The notes under the pieces are model-generated. The model worked only from the letters and a program-made list of their open reading frames with translations. It did no database searches and was not told the origin of the DNA. Positions 52,057 to 62,045 of a stretch of 64,000 nucleotides of DNA are shown here, piece after piece. Within the stretch, counting starts at the first letter, position 1. Every line of letters starts with the position of its first letter. A program made the position numbers and the translations under genes. This stretch comes from Pseudomonas shahriarae (GTDB lineage Bacteria; Pseudomonadota; Gammaproteobacteria; Pseudomonadales; Pseudomonadaceae): contig NZ_CP077085.1 in NCBI RefSeq assembly GCF_014268455.2, forward strand, positions 1,860,001 to 1,924,000, in the 5' to 3' direction.

Positions 52057-53058
52057 ATGTTGAACCGTATCGGTCATGTTTTCCTGTCTGCCGTGTTGTT
52101 GGCCAGCGTCGCCTTGGGCAATGCCCAGGCCGCTGACAAGGCCATCAACTTCGGCATCATGTCCACCGAGTCTTCGCAGAACCTCAAGAGCATCTGGCAG
52201 CCGTTCCTCGATGACATGCACAAGAAGACCGGCCTGACCATCAACGCCACCTTCGCCTCCGACTACGCTGGCCTGATCCAGGGCATGCGCTTCAACAAGG
52301 TCGATGTGGCCTGGCTCGGCAACAAGGCAGCGATGGAGGCGGTGGACCGCTCCAACGGCGAGATCTTCGCCCAGACCGCTGCCGCCAATGGCGCCGCCGG
52401 CTACTGGAGCCTGCTGATCGTGCGCAAGGACAGCCCGCTCAACTCCGTCGAAGACATGCTCAAGAACGCCAAGAACCTGACCTTCGGCAATGGCGACCCA
52501 AACTCCACCTCCGGCTACCTGGTGCCGGGCTACTACGTGTTCGCCAAGAACAACGTGGATGCCGGCACCGCCTTCAAGCGCACCCTCAACTCCAGTCATG
52601 AAGTCAACGCACTGAGCGTGGCCAAGGGGCAGTTGGACGTGGCTACCTTCAACACCGAAAGCTGGGACCGCCTGGAAGTGACCCAGCCGGACAAGGCCGC
52701 GCAACTCAAGGTGATCTGGAAGTCGCCGCTGATTCCTGCCGACCCGATGGTGTGGAGCAAGGCCCTGACTGACAGTGAGAAGACCAAGATCCGCGATTTC
52801 TTTGCCAACTACGGTGACACCGAGGCAGAGAAAGCGGTGTTGAAGAACATGCAGTTGGGCAAGTTCCTCGCGTCCAACGACGACCAGTTGCTGCCGATCC
52901 GCCAGTTGGAGCTGTTCAAGCAGCGCACCACCGTTAGCGCCGACAGCAAGTTGGCCGAGGCGGATAAAGCCAAGAAGCTGGCGCAGATCGACGCCGACCT
53001 GGCCACGCTGCAACAGCGCCTGAGCGAGCTGGACAAGAAACCCGACGCCAACGGCTAA
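52057..53058 (+). CDS. phnD: Phosphonate-binding periplasmic protein PhnD
   Basis: Periplasmic receptor of PhnCDE. The 333 aa have a signal peptide with cleavage after AQA (residue 25), and the fold of phosphonate/phosphite-binding proteins: NFGIMSTESSQNLKSIWQPF at the start, VAWLGNKAAMEAV, FGNGDPNSTSGYLVPG and a C-terminal helical extension rich in Lys and Asp. CTAGGAG at 52042-52048 is the ribosome site. Confidence 0.95.
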   Translation: MLNRIGHVFLSAVLLASVALGNAQAADKAINFGIMSTESSQNLKSIWQPFLDDMHKKTGLTINATFASDYAGLIQGMRFNKVDVAWLGNKAAMEAVDRSNGEIFAQTAAANGAAGYWSLLIVRKDSPLNSVEDMLKNAKNLTFGNGDPNSTSGYLVPGYYVFAKNNVDAGTAFKRTLNSSHEVNALSVAKGQLDVATFNTESWDRLEVTQPDKAAQLKVIWKSPLIPADPMVWSKALTDSEKTKIRDFFANYGDTEAEKAVLKNMQLGKFLASNDDQLLPIRQLELFKQRTTVSADSKLAEADKAKKLAQIDADLATLQQRLSELDKKPDANG

Positions 53059-53087
53059 CCCCCTGTTGGAGCTGGGCCTATGTGGGA

Positions 53088-53240
53088 GCGGGCTTGCCCT
53101 GATGCCGGTCAGTTAAGCGAACGCAATGCTCAAAGCAACGAAGATCAAATGTGGGAGCGGGCTTGCTCGCGAAGACGTCGGCCCAGCAAGCATTGATGTT
53201 GACTGACCCACCGCTTTCGCGAGCAAGCCCGCTCCCACAC
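53088..53240. repeat. REP doublet and a single REP between phnD and phnE
   Basis: A single copy (TGTGGGAGCGGGCTTGCCC, about 53090) is followed by a doublet with arms at 53150-53173 and 53216-53240. The 249-bp gap has no gene. It interrupts phnCDE, so message levels of phnE may differ from phnCD. Confidence 0.88.
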
Positions 53241-53307
53241 ACACATAGCTCCCACACAAGCGGGTTCCCCCATAGGCCCCCGCTCCAGTAATTATCGAGA
53301 GTGATCC

Positions 53308-54090
53308 ATGACGACCTTGCACGCTGAAGCCGTGGGTAAAAGAACCTGGCCGCAATACCTCGGCTGGGGCCTGTTCCTGGTGCTGCTGGCCTGGGCCTGG
53401 AAAGGCGCGGAAATGAACCCGCTGGCGCTGTACCGCGATTCGGGAAACATGGCGACCTTCGCCGCTGACTTCTTCCCGCCGGACTTCCACGAGTGGCGCT
53501 CCTACCTCAAGGAAATGATCGTCACCGTGCAAATCGCCCTGTGGGGCACGGTGCTGGCGATTGTCTGCTCGGTGCCCCTGGGCATCCTCTGTGCCGACAA
53601 CATCACGCCCTGGTGGATTCACCAACCCCTGCGCCGGGTGATGGATGCCTTTCGCTCGATCAACGAAATGGTGTTCGCCATGTTGTTCGTGGTGGCGGTC
53701 GGCCTTGGTCCGTTTGCCGGGGTACTGGCCCTGTGGATCAGCACCACCGGGGTACTCGCCAAGCTGTTTGCCGAAGCCGTCGAGGCCATCGATCCCGGCC
53801 CCGTGGAAGGTGTACGCGCCACCGGTGCCAGCGCCTTGCAAGAGGTGATCTACGGCGTGATCCCGCAAGTCATGCCGCTGTGGGTGAGCTACGCGCTGTA
53901 CCGCTTCGAGGCCAATGTACGCTCGGCGACGGTGGTGGGCATGGTCGGCGCTGGCGGCATCGGCGTGATCCTGTGGGAGAACATCCGCGCCTTCCAGTTC
54001 GTACAGACCTGCGCGGTGCTGCTGGTGATCATCGTGGTGGTGAGCCTGATCGACGTGCTGTCCCAACGCCTGCGCAAGCGGTTTATCTGA
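53308..54090 (+). CDS. phnE: Phosphonate ABC transporter permease PhnE
   Basis: Inner-membrane channel of the phosphonate importer. The 260 aa have about six transmembrane helices, the periplasm-facing [13 protein letters not shown] region ([23 protein letters not shown]), and the EAA loop [24 protein letters not shown] that contacts PhnC. It is full length, unlike the frameshifted copy of E. coli K-12. GAGAGTGATCC precedes the ATG. Confidence 0.95.
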   Translation: MTTLHAEAVGKRTWPQYLGWGLFLVLLAWAWKGAEMNPLALYRDSGNMATFAADFFPPDFHEWRSYLKEMIVTVQIALWGTVLAIVCSVPLGILCADNITPWWIHQPLRRVMDAFRSINEMVFAMLFVVAVGLGPFAGVLALWISTTGVLAKLFAEAVEAIDPGPVEGVRATGASALQEVIYGVIPQVMPLWVSYALYRFEANVRSATVVGMVGAGGIGVILWENIRAFQFVQTCAVLLVIIVVVSLIDVLSQRLRKRFI

Positions 54091-54126
54091 CCTTGGAGGG
54101 GTGCCTGCGGGCGCTTTTTTTAAAGC

Positions 54127-54831
54127 ATGCAGTTGTCTAGACAAGATGAGCCGGTGTACCGCGAACTCGCCGATATCCTGCGCCGTGAACTCAGCGGCTA
54201 CCAGGCCGGGGAGTTCCTGCCGGGCGAAGTGCAGTTGGCCGAACGCTTTGGCGTCAACCGCCACACCCTGCGCCGCGCCATTGATGAGCTGGTGTTCGAA
54301 GGCAGCCTGCTGCGCCAGCAGGGCAAAGGCACGCAGGTGCTGGACCGGCCGCTGATTTACCCGATGGGCGCCGACACCGCCTACAGCCAATCGCTGTCGG
54401 CCCAGGGCCATGGCGTGCAGGCGCTGCTGCTCAAGCGCCGCTACTGCTACGCCAGCCGCGAAGAAGCGCAGCACCTGGGCATCGCCGAAATGGCACCGAT
54501 GATCGAGCTGCAAACCCTGCGCAAGCTCGACCAGCAGCCCGTCAGCCTGATCCGTCATCGCTACTGCGCCAGCCACGCGCCGTTGCTGGCGGATTACAAC
54601 GGCGGCTCCCTGCGTCAGTACCTGCGCGAGCGCGACCTGCCGTTGACCCGCACCCAGAGCCTGATCGGTGCGCGCTTGCCCAACCGCGACGAAGCCGCGC
54701 TGCTGATGATGCCCCGGCATCTGCCGGCACTCACGGTATTCACCCTTTCCCGCGATCGCGATGGCCGCCCGGTGGAGCTGGCGCAGTCCACCAGCCGTTC
54801 GGATCGCTTCCAGTACCAGGTGGTGACTTGA
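54127..54831 (+). CDS. phnF: GntR-family regulator PhnF
   Basis: Likely repressor or modulator of the C-P lyase genes. The 234 aa have an N-terminal winged helix of the GntR type (EPVYRELADILRRELSGYQAGE, LAERFGVNRHTLRRAIDEL) and a C-terminal UTRA ligand domain (about 80-234). It stands 36 bp after phnE and just before phnG; a T-rich run (54115-54122) precedes it. The ligand is unknown. Confidence 0.93.
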   Translation: MQLSRQDEPVYRELADILRRELSGYQAGEFLPGEVQLAERFGVNRHTLRRAIDELVFEGSLLRQQGKGTQVLDRPLIYPMGADTAYSQSLSAQGHGVQALLLKRRYCYASREEAQHLGIAEMAPMIELQTLRKLDQQPVSLIRHRYCASHAPLLADYNGGSLRQYLRERDLPLTRTQSLIGARLPNRDEAALLMMPRHLPALTVFTLSRDRDGRPVELAQSTSRSDRFQYQVVT

Positions 54832-54842
54832 TGGAGACCCCG

Positions 54843-55280
54843 ATGAATCTGTCCCCGCGTCAGCATTGGATTGGCGTACTTGCCCGCGCCCAGCTCAATG
54901 AACTGCAACCCCACGAAGCGGCATTGAAGGACGCCGAGTACCAACTGATCCGCGCCCCGGAAATCGGCATGACCCTGGTGCGTGGGCGCATGGGTGGCAA
55001 TGGCGCGCCGTTCAACGTCGGTGAAATGACGGTGACCCGCTGTGTGGTGCGCCTGGCCGATGGCCGCACCGGCTACAGCTACCTGGCCGGGCGCGACAAG
55101 GTCCACGCCGAACTGGCGGCCCTGGCCGATGCCCATCTGCAAAACGCGCAACCGAGCCCGTGGCTCAGCGATTTGATCAGCGCACTGGCCCAGGCCCAAG
55201 CCCGGCGCCGCGCGCAAAAAGAAGCCGACACTGCGGCGACCAAGGTCGAGTTCTTCACCCTGGTGCGAGGAGAAAACTGA
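54843..55280 (+). CDS. phnG: C-P lyase core subunit PhnG
   Basis: Component of the PhnGHI complex that attaches the phosphonate to ribose from ATP. The 145 aa contain RQHWIGVLARAQ at the start, then VRGRMGGNGAPFNVGEMTVTRC and GYSYLAGRDKVHAELAALADA, all matching E. coli PhnG. I take the ATG at 54843, four codons after the ATG at 54831, because GGAG at 54833-54836 serves it. Overlaps phnH by one base. Confidence 0.95.
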   Translation: MNLSPRQHWIGVLARAQLNELQPHEAALKDAEYQLIRAPEIGMTLVRGRMGGNGAPFNVGEMTVTRCVVRLADGRTGYSYLAGRDKVHAELAALADAHLQNAQPSPWLSDLISALAQAQARRRAQKEADTAATKVEFFTLVRGEN

Positions 55281-55870
55281 TGCACGCTCAATTATTGCAG
55301 CCGGCGTTTGTCGACCCGGTGCTGGATGCCCAGCGCAGTTTTCGCGCGGCGCTCAAGGCCTTGGCCGAACCGGGTTTGATCCAGCACCTGCCGGCAGCCC
55401 CACACCTCGATGGCCTGGCGCCCGCCACCTATGCCTTGTGCCTGGCGCTGCTGGATGTCGACACGCCGCTATGGCTGGCACCGGCGTTCGACACGCCACT
55501 GATCCGCGCCAACCTGGCCTTCCACTGCGGCTGCCCGTTGGTTGCGCGTCGGGAGGAGGCCGCGTTTGCCTTGCTCGGCGAGCCGGACCTGCTCGACCTC
55601 AGCGGCTTCGATCACGGCAATGATCGCTACCCCGACCAGTCCTGCACCTTGCTGGTCCAGCTTAGCGACCTGGAGGCCGGGCGCGCCTTGCTCTGGCGCG
55701 GCCCGGGCATCCAGGCCCAGCGCCGGGTGCAGGTGCCGGTGCCGTCGGCTTTCTGGTTGGAGCGCCAGCGCCGCGAGGCCTTCCCCCGTGGCCTGGACGT
55801 GTTGTTCAGCGCCGGCCATCACCTGCTCGGCCTGCCGCGCAGCAGCCGCATCACACAGGAGCACGCCTGA
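55280..55870 (+). CDS. phnH: C-P lyase core subunit PhnH
   Basis: Partner of PhnG, PhnI and PhnJ in the C-P lyase core complex. The 196 aa begin with a family-like segment (FVDPVLDAQRSFRAALKALAEPG) and contain LCLALLDVDTPLWLAP and FHCGCPLV. The ATG overlaps the phnG stop, and the phnH stop overlaps the phnI start, so translation is tightly coupled. Confidence 0.95.
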   Translation: MHAQLLQPAFVDPVLDAQRSFRAALKALAEPGLIQHLPAAPHLDGLAPATYALCLALLDVDTPLWLAPAFDTPLIRANLAFHCGCPLVARREEAAFALLGEPDLLDLSGFDHGNDRYPDQSCTLLVQLSDLEAGRALLWRGPGIQAQRRVQVPVPSAFWLERQRREAFPRGLDVLFSAGHHLLGLPRSSRITQEHA

Positions 55871-56946
55871 TGTACGTAGCCGTCAAGGGTGGCGAACAGG
55901 CCATCGACAATGCCCACCGCCTGCTGGCGAAAAAACGCCGGGGCGATACGGCGGTTCCCGAACTGAGTGTCGAGCAGATCCGCCAGCAACTGCCCCTGGC
56001 CGTGGCGCGGGTGATGAGTGAAGGCTCGCTGTACGACGAAGAACTGGCGGCACTGGCGATCAAGCAGGCGGCGGGGGACCTGGTAGAAGCGATCTTCCTG
56101 CTGCGCGCCTACCGCACCACATTGCCGCGCTTCAGCCCGAGCCTGCCGATCGACACCGCGCAGATGTCGTTGAGCCGACGGTTGTCAGCCACCTTCAAGG
56201 ACGTGCCCGGCGGCCAGTTGCTCGGCCCGACCTTCGATTACACCCATCGCCTGCTGGATTTCGCGCTGCTGGCCGAGGGTGAGTATCCAGGCCCGCAGAC
56301 CACGGCGGATGCGCGCCTCGAACCGTGTCCACGGGTGCTGGGGTTGCTGGCCAAAGAGGGCTTGATCAAGCACGAAGCCGACGACCACGCCAGCGTCGCC
56401 GATATCACCCGCGACCCGCTGGAGTTCCCTGCCAGCCGTGCCGAGCGCCTGCAGGCCCTGGCTCGCGGCGATGAAGGGTTTCTGTTGGCGCTGGGCTATT
56501 CGACCCAGCGTGGCTATGGGCGCAATCACCCGTTTGCCGGGGAGATTCGCATCGGTGAAGTCGAGGTATGGGTCGATCCTGAAGAACTGGGCTTTGCCAT
56601 CTGCCTGGGCAGCATCGAAGTCACCGAGTGCGAGATGGTCAACCAGTTTGTCGGCTCGGCCACCGAGTTGGCGCAGTTCACCCGCGGCTATGGCCTGGCG
56701 TTCGGGCATGCCGAGCGCAAGGCCATGGGCATGGCTCTGGTGGACCGCTCGCTGCGTGCCGAGGAGTACAGCGAAGAGATTGTCTCGCCGGCCCAGCGCG
56801 AAGAATTCGTGCTGGCCCACTGCGACAACGTTGAGGCCGCCGGTTTTGTCTCGCACCTCAAATTGCCTCACTACGTGGACTTCCAGGCCGAACTGGAACT
56901 GATCCGCAAACTGCGCCAACCGGCCGAGGGCACCCGCCATGAATGA
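55870..56946 (+). CDS. phnI: C-P lyase core subunit PhnI
   Basis: Nucleosidase-type subunit that, with PhnG and PhnH, joins phosphonate to the ribose triphosphate of ATP. The 358 aa start MYVAVKGGEQAIDNAHRLL, nearly as in E. coli. They include VARVMSEGSLYDEELAALAIKQ and, near the end, GYGLAFGHAERKAMGMALVD. It overlaps phnJ by 8 bp. Confidence 0.97.
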   Translation: MYVAVKGGEQAIDNAHRLLAKKRRGDTAVPELSVEQIRQQLPLAVARVMSEGSLYDEELAALAIKQAAGDLVEAIFLLRAYRTTLPRFSPSLPIDTAQMSLSRRLSATFKDVPGGQLLGPTFDYTHRLLDFALLAEGEYPGPQTTADARLEPCPRVLGLLAKEGLIKHEADDHASVADITRDPLEFPASRAERLQALARGDEGFLLALGYSTQRGYGRNHPFAGEIRIGEVEVWVDPEELGFAICLGSIEVTECEMVNQFVGSATELAQFTRGYGLAFGHAERKAMGMALVDRSLRAEEYSEEIVSPAQREEFVLAHCDNVEAAGFVSHLKLPHYVDFQAELELIRKLRQPAEGTRHE

Positions 56947-57781
56947 CGCCGCCTACAACTTCGCCTACCTCGACGAACAGACCAAACGCATGATCCGTCG
57001 CGCCTTGCTCAAGGCCGTGGCGATTCCCGGTTACCAAGTGCCGTTCGGTGGTCGCGAGATGCCGCTGCCCTATGGTTGGGGCACCGGCGGCATGCAATTG
57101 ACGGCGGCGATCCTCGGTGCCGACGACGTGCTCAAGGTCATCGACCAGGGCGCCGACGACACCACCAACGCCGTGTCCATCCGGCGCTTTTTTGCGCGCA
57201 CCGCCGGTATCGCCACCACCGAAGCCACCCCCGACGCCACAGTGATCCAGACCCGCCACCGCATCCCGGAAACCCCGCTGCAGGCCGGGCAGATCATGGT
57301 CTACCAGGTACCGATCCCCGAGCCGCTGCGCTTTATCGAGCCCTCGGAAACCGAGACCCGCACCATGCACGCCCTCAACGACTACGGGGTGATGCACGTA
57401 AAACTCTACGAAGACATCGCCACCTTCGGCCATATCGCCACCGCTTATGCCTACCCGGTGATGGTCGACGAGCGCTATGTGATGGACCCTTCGCCGATCC
57501 CCAAATTCGACAACCCGAAACTCGACATGAGCCCGGCGCTGATGCTGTTCGGTGCCGGCCGCGAAAAGCGCCTGTACGCGGTGCCGCCGTACACCCAGGT
57601 CAGCAGCCTGGACTTCGAGGATCACCCCTTTGAAGTGCAGACGTGGGACCACCACTGCGCCATCTGCGGTAGCCATGACTCGTTCCTCGATGAACTGATC
57701 CTCGACGACGCCGGCACCCAGAGTTTTGTGTGTTCCGACACCTGGTACTGCGCCCAACGGGTCAAGGAGAACAACCAGTGA
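56939..57781 (+). CDS. phnJ: Carbon-phosphorus lyase PhnJ (radical SAM)
   Basis: Radical SAM enzyme that breaks the C-P bond and forms 5-phosphoribosyl 1,2-cyclic phosphate. The 280 aa carry the unusual cluster pattern C-x2-C-x21-C: Cys240, Cys243 and Cys265, plus Cys271, the residue equivalent to the catalytic Cys272 of E. coli. GYQVPFGGREMPLPYGWGTGG is highly typical. Overlaps phnI and phnK. Confidence 0.98.
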   Translation: MNDAAYNFAYLDEQTKRMIRRALLKAVAIPGYQVPFGGREMPLPYGWGTGGMQLTAAILGADDVLKVIDQGADDTTNAVSIRRFFARTAGIATTEATPDATVIQTRHRIPETPLQAGQIMVYQVPIPEPLRFIEPSETETRTMHALNDYGVMHVKLYEDIATFGHIATAYAYPVMVDERYVMDPSPIPKFDNPKLDMSPALMLFGAGREKRLYAVPPYTQVSSLDFEDHPFEVQTWDHHCAICGSHDSFLDELILDDAGTQSFVCSDTWYCAQRVKENNQ

Positions 57782-58551
57782 GCCAGCCCTTATTGCAAGT
57801 GCGCGACCTGTCCCTGTTGTACGGCCTGGAGAAGGGCTGTCAGGACGTGAGTTTTGATCTGTACCCCGGTGAGGTGCTGGGGATTGTCGGCGAGTCCGGT
57901 TCGGGTAAATCCACCTTGCTCTCGCTGCTGAGCGGGCGCTTGCCGCCCCAGGCCGGCAGCGTCGGCTATCGCAGCAAGGACGGCGAATGGCTGGACCTCT
58001 ACAGCGCCAGCGAAGCCGAACGCCGCACTTTGCTGCGCACCGAATGGGGCTTCGTTGAACAGAACCCCCGCGACGGCCTGCGCATGGGCGTGTCGGCCGG
58101 CGCCAACATTGGCGAGCGCCTGATGGCCCAGGGCGTGCGCAATTACCAGCAACTGCGCGGCGCCGGCCTGGACTGGCTGGGCCAGGTGGAGATCGACCCG
58201 CAGCGCATCGACGACCTGCCGCGCACCTTCTCTGGCGGCATGCAGCAGCGCCTGCAAATCGCCCGCAACCTCGTTTCCAGCCCGCGCCTGGTGTTTATGG
58301 ATGAGCCCACCGGTGGCCTGGACGTGTCGGTGCAGGCGCGCCTGCTCGACCTGCTGCGCGGCCTGGTACGTGAGCTGGACCTGGCGGTGGTGATCGTCAC
58401 CCATGACCTGGCGGTGGCGCGCCTGCTGGCCGATCGCCTGATCGTGATGCGCCGCTCGCGGGTGGTGGAAACCGGGCTGACGGACCAGATCCTCGACGAT
58501 CCACAGCACCCTTACTCTCAACTGCTGGTGTCTTCGGTATTGCAGCCATGA
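57778..58551 (+). CDS. phnK: C-P lyase ABC-type ATPase PhnK
   Basis: ATP-binding cassette protein without a membrane partner that docks on the C-P lyase core. The 257 aa have Walker [10 protein letters not shown], signature [15 protein letters not shown] and Walker [15 protein letters not shown]. The start is GTG at 57778, overlapping the phnJ stop (GTGA). It overlaps phnL by ATGA. Confidence 0.96.
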   Translation: MSQPLLQVRDLSLLYGLEKGCQDVSFDLYPGEVLGIVGESGSGKSTLLSLLSGRLPPQAGSVGYRSKDGEWLDLYSASEAERRTLLRTEWGFVEQNPRDGLRMGVSAGANIGERLMAQGVRNYQQLRGAGLDWLGQVEIDPQRIDDLPRTFSGGMQQRLQIARNLVSSPRLVFMDEPTGGLDVSVQARLLDLLRGLVRELDLAVVIVTHDLAVARLLADRLIVMRRSRVVETGLTDQILDDPQHPYSQLLVSSVLQP

Positions 58552-59270
58552 CGAATGCCTTGATCGAGGTCCGTGACCTCTCGAAAACCTTCACCTTGCA
58601 CCAGCAGAACGGCGTGGTGCTCAACGTGCTGCGCGGGGTGGCGTTCAGCGTGCAGGGCGGTGAATGCCTGGTGCTGCACGGCCAGTCCGGAGCGGGTAAA
58701 AGCACCTTGCTGCGCACCTTGTATGGCAACTACCTGCCGGCCGGGGGCAGCATCCGCGTGCGCCATGCCGGCCAATGGCTGGAGCTGGTGGGCGCTGCAC
58801 CCCGGGAGGTTCTTGAGGTACGCCAGCAGACCCTGGGCTATGTCAGCCAGTTTTTGCGGGTGATCCCACGGGTCGCCTGCCTGGATGTGGTGATGGAGCC
58901 CGCGCTGGCCCGTGGCTGGACGAAGGCTGACGCCCAGGCCCGTGCCGAGCATTTGCTGGCGCGCCTGAATATCCCCCGGCGCCTGTGGCAACTGGCGCCG
59001 GGCACCTTCTCCGGGGGCGAGCAGCAGCGGGTCAATATCGCGCGCGGCTTCATGGTGGCCTGGCCGGTGATGTTGCTCGACGAACCGACGGCCTCCCTGG
59101 ATGACCGCAACCGTCAGGTTGTCCTGGAACTGATCAACGAAGCCAAGGCCGGCGGTGCCGCACTGATTGGCATCTTCCATGACCGTGCCGCCCGTGAGGC
59201 GGTGGCTGACCGCCATTTGGACATGACGCCCGCTGTGATTACCGACGAGGACTACGCCGATGCCCGCTGA
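58548..59270 (+). CDS. phnL: C-P lyase ABC-type ATPase PhnL
   Basis: Second ABC-type ATPase of the C-P lyase pathway. The 240 aa have Walker [10 protein letters not shown], signature [15 protein letters not shown] and Walker [14 protein letters not shown]. PhnL and PhnK can stack on the core complex. Its end overlaps phnM by 11 bp. Confidence 0.96.
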   Translation: MTNALIEVRDLSKTFTLHQQNGVVLNVLRGVAFSVQGGECLVLHGQSGAGKSTLLRTLYGNYLPAGGSIRVRHAGQWLELVGAAPREVLEVRQQTLGYVSQFLRVIPRVACLDVVMEPALARGWTKADAQARAEHLLARLNIPRRLWQLAPGTFSGGEQQRVNIARGFMVAWPVMLLDEPTASLDDRNRQVVLELINEAKAGGAALIGIFHDRAAREAVADRHLDMTPAVITDEDYADAR

Positions 59271-60405
59271 ACAGATCCTCAGCAATGCCCAACTGGTCAC
59301 TGCTGATCGTGTATTTCTCGGCAGTGTGCTGCTGCGTGACGGGGTGATCGTTGACCTCGCCGAAGGCCGCAGCCAGTTACCCCACGCCCAGGACCTGGGC
59401 GGTGATTTCCTGCTGCCGGGGCTGGTGGAGTTGCACACCGACAACCTGGAAAAGCACATGACCCCGCGCCCCGGTGTGGACTGGCCATCGACCTCGGCCG
59501 TGCTCAGCCATGATGCGCAGATCATCGCGGCCGGTATCACCACGGTGTTCGATGCGGTGTCCATCGGCGACGTGAACCCCAAGGGCAATCGCATGCAGAA
59601 GCTGCCGGCGATGCTCAATGCCATTGCCTCGACGCAGGAAGCCGGCCTGACCCGCGCCGAACACCGCCTGCACCTGCGTTGCGAGCTGTGCCACCCGGAC
59701 ACCTTGAGTGTGTTCCGCGATCTGGTGGAAAACCCGCTGGTGCAACTGGTGTCGGTGATGGACCACTCGCCGGGCCAGCGCCAGTTTGTGCTGGAGTCCA
59801 AGTACCGCGAGTACTACATGGGCAAATACCATTTGAATGATGAAACCATGGACGCGTTCGTGCTGTTGCAAATGGCCAACTCCAAGGCCTACAGCGACCG
59901 CTACCGCGCCGCGATCGTCGAGCATTGCCTGGCGCGTGGCCTGTCGGTGGCCAGCCATGACGACGCGACCCTGGCCCATGTCGAGGAGTCGGCGCGCTAT
60001 GGAATGAACATCGCCGAGTTCCCCACCACCCTGGAAGCGGCGCGCGGTTGCCGGCAACTGGGGATGAAAGTGCTGATGGGCGCGCCGAACGTGGTGCGCG
60101 GCGGTTCCCACTCGGGTAATGTGGCCGCCGCCGGCCTGGCTGCTGAAGGATTGCTGGATATACTTTCCAGTGACTACTACCCGGCCAGCCTGTTGCCAGC
60201 GGCCTTTGCCCTGGCGGCCCAGGACAATGACTGCGATCTGCCCCAGGCGATCAAGATGATCAGCCTGGCCCCTGCACAGGCGGCGGGCATCAAGGATCGC
60301 GGGGAAATTGCCGTCGGCCTGCGTGCGGACCTGGTGCAAGCCAGGGCCCAGGGCGGGCTGCCGGTAGTCCAACAAGTCTGGCGACAAGCCAAGAGGGTGT
60401 TTTGA
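59260..60405 (+). CDS. phnM: Ribophosphonate triphosphate hydrolase PhnM
   Basis: Amidohydrolase-fold enzyme that removes pyrophosphate from alpha-D-ribose 1-phosphonate 5-triphosphate. The 381 aa contain metal-binding motifs [34 protein letters not shown] and [11 protein letters not shown]. The C-terminus has the amidohydrolase finish ([12 protein letters not shown]). It overlaps phnL and shares one base with phnN. Confidence 0.96.
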   Translation: MPAEQILSNAQLVTADRVFLGSVLLRDGVIVDLAEGRSQLPHAQDLGGDFLLPGLVELHTDNLEKHMTPRPGVDWPSTSAVLSHDAQIIAAGITTVFDAVSIGDVNPKGNRMQKLPAMLNAIASTQEAGLTRAEHRLHLRCELCHPDTLSVFRDLVENPLVQLVSVMDHSPGQRQFVLESKYREYYMGKYHLNDETMDAFVLLQMANSKAYSDRYRAAIVEHCLARGLSVASHDDATLAHVEESARYGMNIAEFPTTLEAARGCRQLGMKVLMGAPNVVRGGSHSGNVAAAGLAAEGLLDILSSDYYPASLLPAAFALAAQDNDCDLPQAIKMISLAPAQAAGIKDRGEIAVGLRADLVQARAQGGLPVVQQVWRQAKRVF

Positions 60406-60971
60406 TGGTGGGCAGGTTGATCTATCTCATCGGGCCATCGGGTTCGGGCAAGGACAGCCTGTTGGAAGCCACGCGCGGGCCATTGGCCGAGCGCGGTTGC
60501 CGCATCGTGCGACGGGTCATCACCCGTTCGGCGGAAGCGGTGGGCGAGGCCGCCCAAGGTGTGAGCCCCGCGCAATTCGCCGCGCTGCAAGCCGAGGGCG
60601 GCTTTGCCCTCAGTTGGCATGCCAATGGCCTGTCTTATGGCATTCCACGGCAGATCGACGACTGGCTGGCGGCCGGCGACGATGTGCTGGTCAATGGCTC
60701 CCGTGGCCACCTGGCGCAGACCCGCGCACGTTATCCGACGCTGTTGGTGGTGCTGCTGACGGTGGACCAGGCGGTGTTGCGCCAGCGTTTGCTGGCGCGG
60801 GGCCGTGAGTCAGTGGCAGACATCGACGCGCGCCTGGCACGCAATGCGCAGTTCAGCGACAGCCTGCAGGCTGCGCCTGGGGTGTTCCTGCTGGATAACT
60901 CCGGGCCGTTGGTGCATACCGTCGCCCGGTTGCTCGATTGCCTGGAGGAGGGGCACTCGGCATGCGCCTGA
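60405..60971 (+). CDS. phnN: Ribose 1,5-bisphosphokinase PhnN
   Basis: Kinase that turns ribose 1,5-bisphosphate into PRPP, so the ribose carrier is recycled. The 188 aa resemble guanylate kinase, with P-loop GPSGSGKDS at 10-18. The ATG at 60405 shares a base with the phnM stop. There is no phnO gene between phnN and phnP, unlike E. coli. Confidence 0.94.
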   Translation: MVGRLIYLIGPSGSGKDSLLEATRGPLAERGCRIVRRVITRSAEAVGEAAQGVSPAQFAALQAEGGFALSWHANGLSYGIPRQIDDWLAAGDDVLVNGSRGHLAQTRARYPTLLVVLLTVDQAVLRQRLLARGRESVADIDARLARNAQFSDSLQAAPGVFLLDNSGPLVHTVARLLDCLEEGHSACA

Positions 60972-61711
60972 CCCTGCTGGGCACCGGCGACGCCCGCCAA
61001 GTCCCGGTGTATGGCTGCGAATGCGCGGCCTGCACCCTGGCGCGCAGCGATGAACGCCTGCGCCGCCGCGAGTGCAGCGCGCTGATCGAGTGCGGTGAGC
61101 AACGCTGGTTGATCGACAGCGGGCTGACGGACCTCACCGAGCGTTTCCCGCCACGCAGCTTCAACGGCATTCTGCAGACCCACTACCATGCCGATCACGC
61201 CCAGGGCCTGCTGCACCTGCGCTGGGGCCAGGGCCTGATCATCCCGGTGCATGGCCCGGCAGACCCCGAGGGCCTGTCGGACCTCTACAAGCATCCCGGC
61301 ATCCTCGATTTCAGCCAGCCCTTCGCCGAGTTCGAGACCCGCCAGTTTGGCGAACTGACGGTCACCGCGTTGCCCCTGCAGCACTCCAAGCCGACCTTGG
61401 GCTACCTGCTGCAAGGGCAGGGGCGGCGCCTGGCCTACCTGACCGACACCACGGGCCTGCCCCCGGCGACCCTCGACTGGTTGCGGCGCGAGCCTCTGGA
61501 CGTACTGGTCATCGACTGCTCCATGCCACCGCAACCCCAGGCGCCGCGCAATCACAATGACCTGACCCTGGCCCTGCAATGCATCGACGCGTGCGGCGCC
61601 GAGCTTGGCGTGCTGACCCACGTCGGGCACACCCTGGATGCCTGGCTGTTGCAGCATCGCGGTGAACTGCCACCGCATGTGACGGTGGGCTGGGATGGGC
61701 GGGTGCTTTAG
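60962..61711 (+). CDS. phnP: Cyclic ribose phosphodiesterase PhnP
   Basis: Metallo-beta-lactamase-fold phosphodiesterase that opens 5-phosphoribosyl 1,2-cyclic phosphate from PhnJ. The 249 aa have the metal motif HYHADH (74-79) and the structural zinc cysteines near the start (GCECAAC, Cys19, Cys21, Cys24). It overlaps phnN by 10 bp and ends the operon with a terminator over its stop. Confidence 0.95.
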   Translation: MRLTLLGTGDARQVPVYGCECAACTLARSDERLRRRECSALIECGEQRWLIDSGLTDLTERFPPRSFNGILQTHYHADHAQGLLHLRWGQGLIIPVHGPADPEGLSDLYKHPGILDFSQPFAEFETRQFGELTVTALPLQHSKPTLGYLLQGQGRRLAYLTDTTGLPPATLDWLRREPLDVLVIDCSMPPQPQAPRNHNDLTLALQCIDACGAELGVLTHVGHTLDAWLLQHRGELPPHVTVGWDGRVL

Positions 61712-61730
61712 CTCCATGCCTGGGGCTTTT
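61710..61730 (+). terminator. Intrinsic terminator of the phn operon
   Basis: AGCTCCA (61710-61716) pairs with TGGGGCT (61721-61727, one G-U pair) around TGCC, then T. It overlaps the phnP stop. Confidence 0.65.
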
Positions 61731-61776
61731 CAATATCCGGCAAAACAACCGTCAGTCTGCTCTGAAAAATCTGTGC

Positions 61777-61805
61777 TTGAGTAAAGGTAACTCTGGAGTT
61801 ATTTT
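61777..61805 (+). promoter_or_regulatory. hicAB promoter with internal palindromic operator
   Basis: TTGAGT (61777-61782) and TATTTT (61800-61805) are 17 bases apart. The perfect palindrome TAACTCTGGAGTTA (61788-61801) fills the spacer, where a bound HicB would block polymerase. HicB proteins with DNA-binding tails are known to repress their own operons. Confidence 0.6.
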
Positions 61806-61832
61806 TATTCGGGCCGGAGCAAGGAGGCTGTG

Positions 61833-62021
61833 GTGCAAAGCAGGCTATTGATCAAGGAACTGCAAGAGGCGGGCTGGGTGTTGGATCGGGTCATGGGCAG
61901 CCATCACATTTTCACCCATCGCTATAACCCGTCCACGATACCGGTGCCCCATCCCAAGAAGGATCTGCCCTTGGGCACCGTGCGAAGTATCCGGCAGCGT
62001 GCCGGGTTGTTTTCGTTCTAG
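61833..62021 (+). CDS. hicA: HicA-type mRNA interferase toxin
   Basis: Small toxin (62 aa) with a double-stranded RNA-binding-like fold that cleaves mRNA. The typical stretch is GWVLDRVMGSHHIFTHR, with the catalytic His (residue 24) in GSHH, then VPHPKKDLPLGTVRSIRQRAGL. I take the second GTG (61833), 5 bp after AAGGAGG; the first (61830) is too close. The antitoxin gene follows after 24 bp. Confidence 0.92.
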   Translation: MQSRLLIKELQEAGWVLDRVMGSHHIFTHRYNPSTIPVPHPKKDLPLGTVRSIRQRAGLFSF

Positions 62022-62045
62022 GTCGGTTTTTTCAGGAGAATATTC

